Part shown: in pieces, positions 44,717 through 45,458 of the stretch
How positions within the stretch are numbered: position 1 is the stretch's first letter
How the letters are laid out: each line of letters begins with the position of its first letter
DNA from: an uncultured Ruminococcus sp.
Lineage (GTDB): Bacteria; Bacillota; Clostridia; Oscillospirales; Acutalibacteraceae
DNA length: 45,458 nucleotides
Assembly: GCA_902790475.1 (NCBI GenBank)
Contig: CADASG010000020.1
Coordinates: 1-45,458 of the forward strand
Direction of reading: 5' to 3'
Notes under the pieces: generated by a model
What the model saw: the letters and a program-made list of their open reading frames with translations, nothing else
The model's database searches: none
What the model was told of the DNA's origin: nothing
Position numbers and translations under genes: made by a program

Positions 44717-45026
44717 TTATGATACCCATTACTAAAACACCTATAAAGATCACAAAATAAAATATGGATAATGCAAGCTCGTGCTTTTTCCTCAGCAAAA
44801 CATATTTTGTGATAAAAAGCGCCGACTGACTGAGCCATAATGCACCTAACCAATAATACATGACCTTGATATTATAGCGAAATTCAAAATAAATTGCGGC
44901 AATCCCTGTGGCAACACTTATGACAGCATAAGCAATTCGTGACGCATTTTTTATCGCTTCCGAGTCAGCAATATCCTTTCCTTTGCCCTCGTTTTGAGCT
45001 TTTGACAAAATTTCTTCTTTATTCAT
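44706..45026 (-). CDS. Small membrane protein (DUF6442-like), partner of the XRE regulator
   Basis: A 106-residue protein with a charged N-terminus (NKEEILSKAQNEGKGKDIAD) and three hydrophobic segments (about 29-46, 53-72, 83-103). It resembles the DUF6442 family of small membrane proteins encoded with XRE regulators in Clostridia. No function is known. An open frame extends upstream, but ATG 45026 has AGGAGG seven bases before it. It is transcribed from a perfect promoter with two operator-like palindromes and followed by the overlapping regulator gene. Confidence 0.82.
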   Translation of the reverse strand: MNKEEILSKAQNEGKGKDIADSEAIKNASRIAYAVISVATGIAAIYFEFRYNIKVMYYWLGALWLSQSALFITKYVLLRKKHELALSIFYFVIFIGVLVMGIINGQ

Positions 45027-45050
45027 ATCGAGACCTCCTATGCTCTTTGT

Positions 45051-45103
45051 GACAAGTAAACTTGTCATAGCCCTATTATACCATTGACAAGTTTACTTGT
45101 CAA
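45051..45103 (-). promoter_or_regulatory. Consensus promoter with two palindromic operators
   Basis: On the minus strand, -35 TTGACA (45098-45103), 17-bp spacer, -10 TATAAT (45075-45080). Two copies of the palindrome GACAAGT-WW-ACTTGTC lie at 45086-45101 (overlapping the -35 and spacer) and 45051-45066 (just after the start point). Their centres are 35 bp apart. They are most likely bound by the XRE regulator encoded in the same operon. Confidence 0.88.
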
Positions 45104-45282
45104 GCAATTTTGCACATCTTGATTATTTACAGATTTTTCATATAAATTTTTCAGTCAATCTTTACTACGATTTTTCAAATCCTGTGTTTTTTCGTTTTTG
45201 TTCCATTCCAGAATAATGACACATGTTAAAGGATTTTATTAGAGAATAGTATTAATAGGGGGAGGGATTTTATATAGAAAAA
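45104..45282. other. AT-rich intergenic region without recognised gene
   Basis: No open frame with a ribosome binding site and no clear structure is visible between the XRE operon promoter and the terminator at 45283. A polypurine AGGGGGAGGGA near 45258 is not followed by a plausible start codon. Confidence 0.5.
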
Positions 45283-45319
45283 GAGCGTTCATAACATAAA
45301 TCCGTTATGAACACTCATA
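45283..45319 (-). terminator. Terminator for a gene entering from the right edge
   Basis: On the minus strand, GAGTGTTCATAAC pairs with GTTATGAACGCTC (one G-U pair, short loop), followed by TTTTTCTAT. It implies a minus-strand transcription unit coming from beyond the right edge. Confidence 0.82.
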
Positions 45320-45413
45320 CTGGTGCGAGTGACCGCTGCGAATGGCTTAAAGCCTGAACTTTTCGCAGTTTGACTGCACTTTTGACTGCAGTTTGTGCCA
45401 ATCCTGCATTTTT

Positions 45414-45458
45414 TCACGCGATTTGCAGGTTGTTGGCTTTCATATATTCGTCGGCGAC
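45414..45458 (-). CDS. Possible 3' end of a gene truncated by the window edge
   Basis: The minus-strand frame from the edge reads VADEYMKANNLQIA then a TGA stop, followed by about 95 bases and a good terminator. Only 14 codons are visible, so the product cannot be named. A charged helical tail like this occurs in many proteins. The downstream spacer contains two direct copies of TTTGACTGCA (45369-45392), which may be part of a repeat or recombination site. Confidence 0.35.
   Translation of the reverse strand, partial: VADEYMKANNLQIA

Noticed and set aside
45325-45345. tRNA 3' end remnant (TGGTGCGAGTGACC)
   Set aside because: The first bases resemble the complement of a tRNA acceptor end, but the T-arm that should follow is absent, so neither a tRNA gene nor an attachment site is supported.

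Overview
The window looks like a chromosomal segment of a Gram-positive, low-to-mid-GC member of the Clostridia, most like the Oscillospirales/Ruminococcaceae. The evidence is a Na+-type V-ATPase operon in the Enterococcus/Clostridium order, the Firmicutes-only ctsR-mcsA-mcsB-clpC arginine-phosphorylation/proteolysis operon, SigH- and PdaB-like sporulation-associated genes, a starch-binding (CBM26-like) lipoprotein, strong AGGAGG ribosome binding sites and recurrent TTG starts. Taxonomy is inferred from gene content only. Most of the window is housekeeping; the unusual material is intergenic.

Layout. 1-250: promoter and leader of an rRNA operon that runs leftward out of the window. 283-5167 (minus): TetR regulator followed by a large RND exporter with a coiled-coil insertion. 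5370-5513: copy A of a dispersed inverted-repeat element. 5521-14740 (plus): V-ATPase operon ntpF-I-K-E-C-G-A-B-D, interrupted between ntpB and ntpD by a four-helix-bundle (23S rRNA IVP family) gene flanked by two opposing arrays of micro-hairpins. 14799-15828 (minus): starch-binding-like lipoprotein. 16000-20745 (minus): clpC, mcsB, mcsA, ctsR with CtsR boxes. 20779-21846 (minus): zinc-ribbon protein and SigH-like sigma factor. 21941-25292 (plus): YifB-type AAA+ protein, DUF1858 protein, trmK, Nif3-like protein. 25318-29820 (plus): trmB, an FG-GAP-like lipoprotein, a response regulator and a histidine kinase, with repeat copy B before the regulator and copy C after the kinase. 30022-31859: yqhQ-prmC. 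31898-38691: recA-recX-rimO-(copy D)-pgsA-cysE-cysS-pdaB-like, probably one long transcript. 38713-45103: cell-envelope genes (YcxB-like protein, L,D-transpeptidase with FnIII domains, GH25 lysozyme, M23 peptidase), an unrecognised tandem-duplicated protein, and an XRE/membrane-protein pair controlled by twin palindromes. 45283-45458: a terminator and the tail of a possible gene entering from the right.

How it fits together. The V-ATPase is predicted to move Na+ because the c-ring proteolipid keeps the L/T/Q/Q/E ligand set. The CtsR regulon links stress sensing (McsA/McsB) to ClpC proteolysis. The recA-to-cysS block mixes DNA repair, ribosome modification, phospholipid and cysteine/tRNA-Cys genes. 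The right part is rich in secreted peptidoglycan-active proteins.

The best candidates for undescribed biology are: the IVP-family element with four plus four ATGAATTG-spaced hairpins inside the V-ATPase operon; the TTAAGGCAATACCGCA inverted-repeat family (four copies in about 30 kb); the tandem-duplicated protein at 41039-41569; and a structured leader RNA at 38748-38833.
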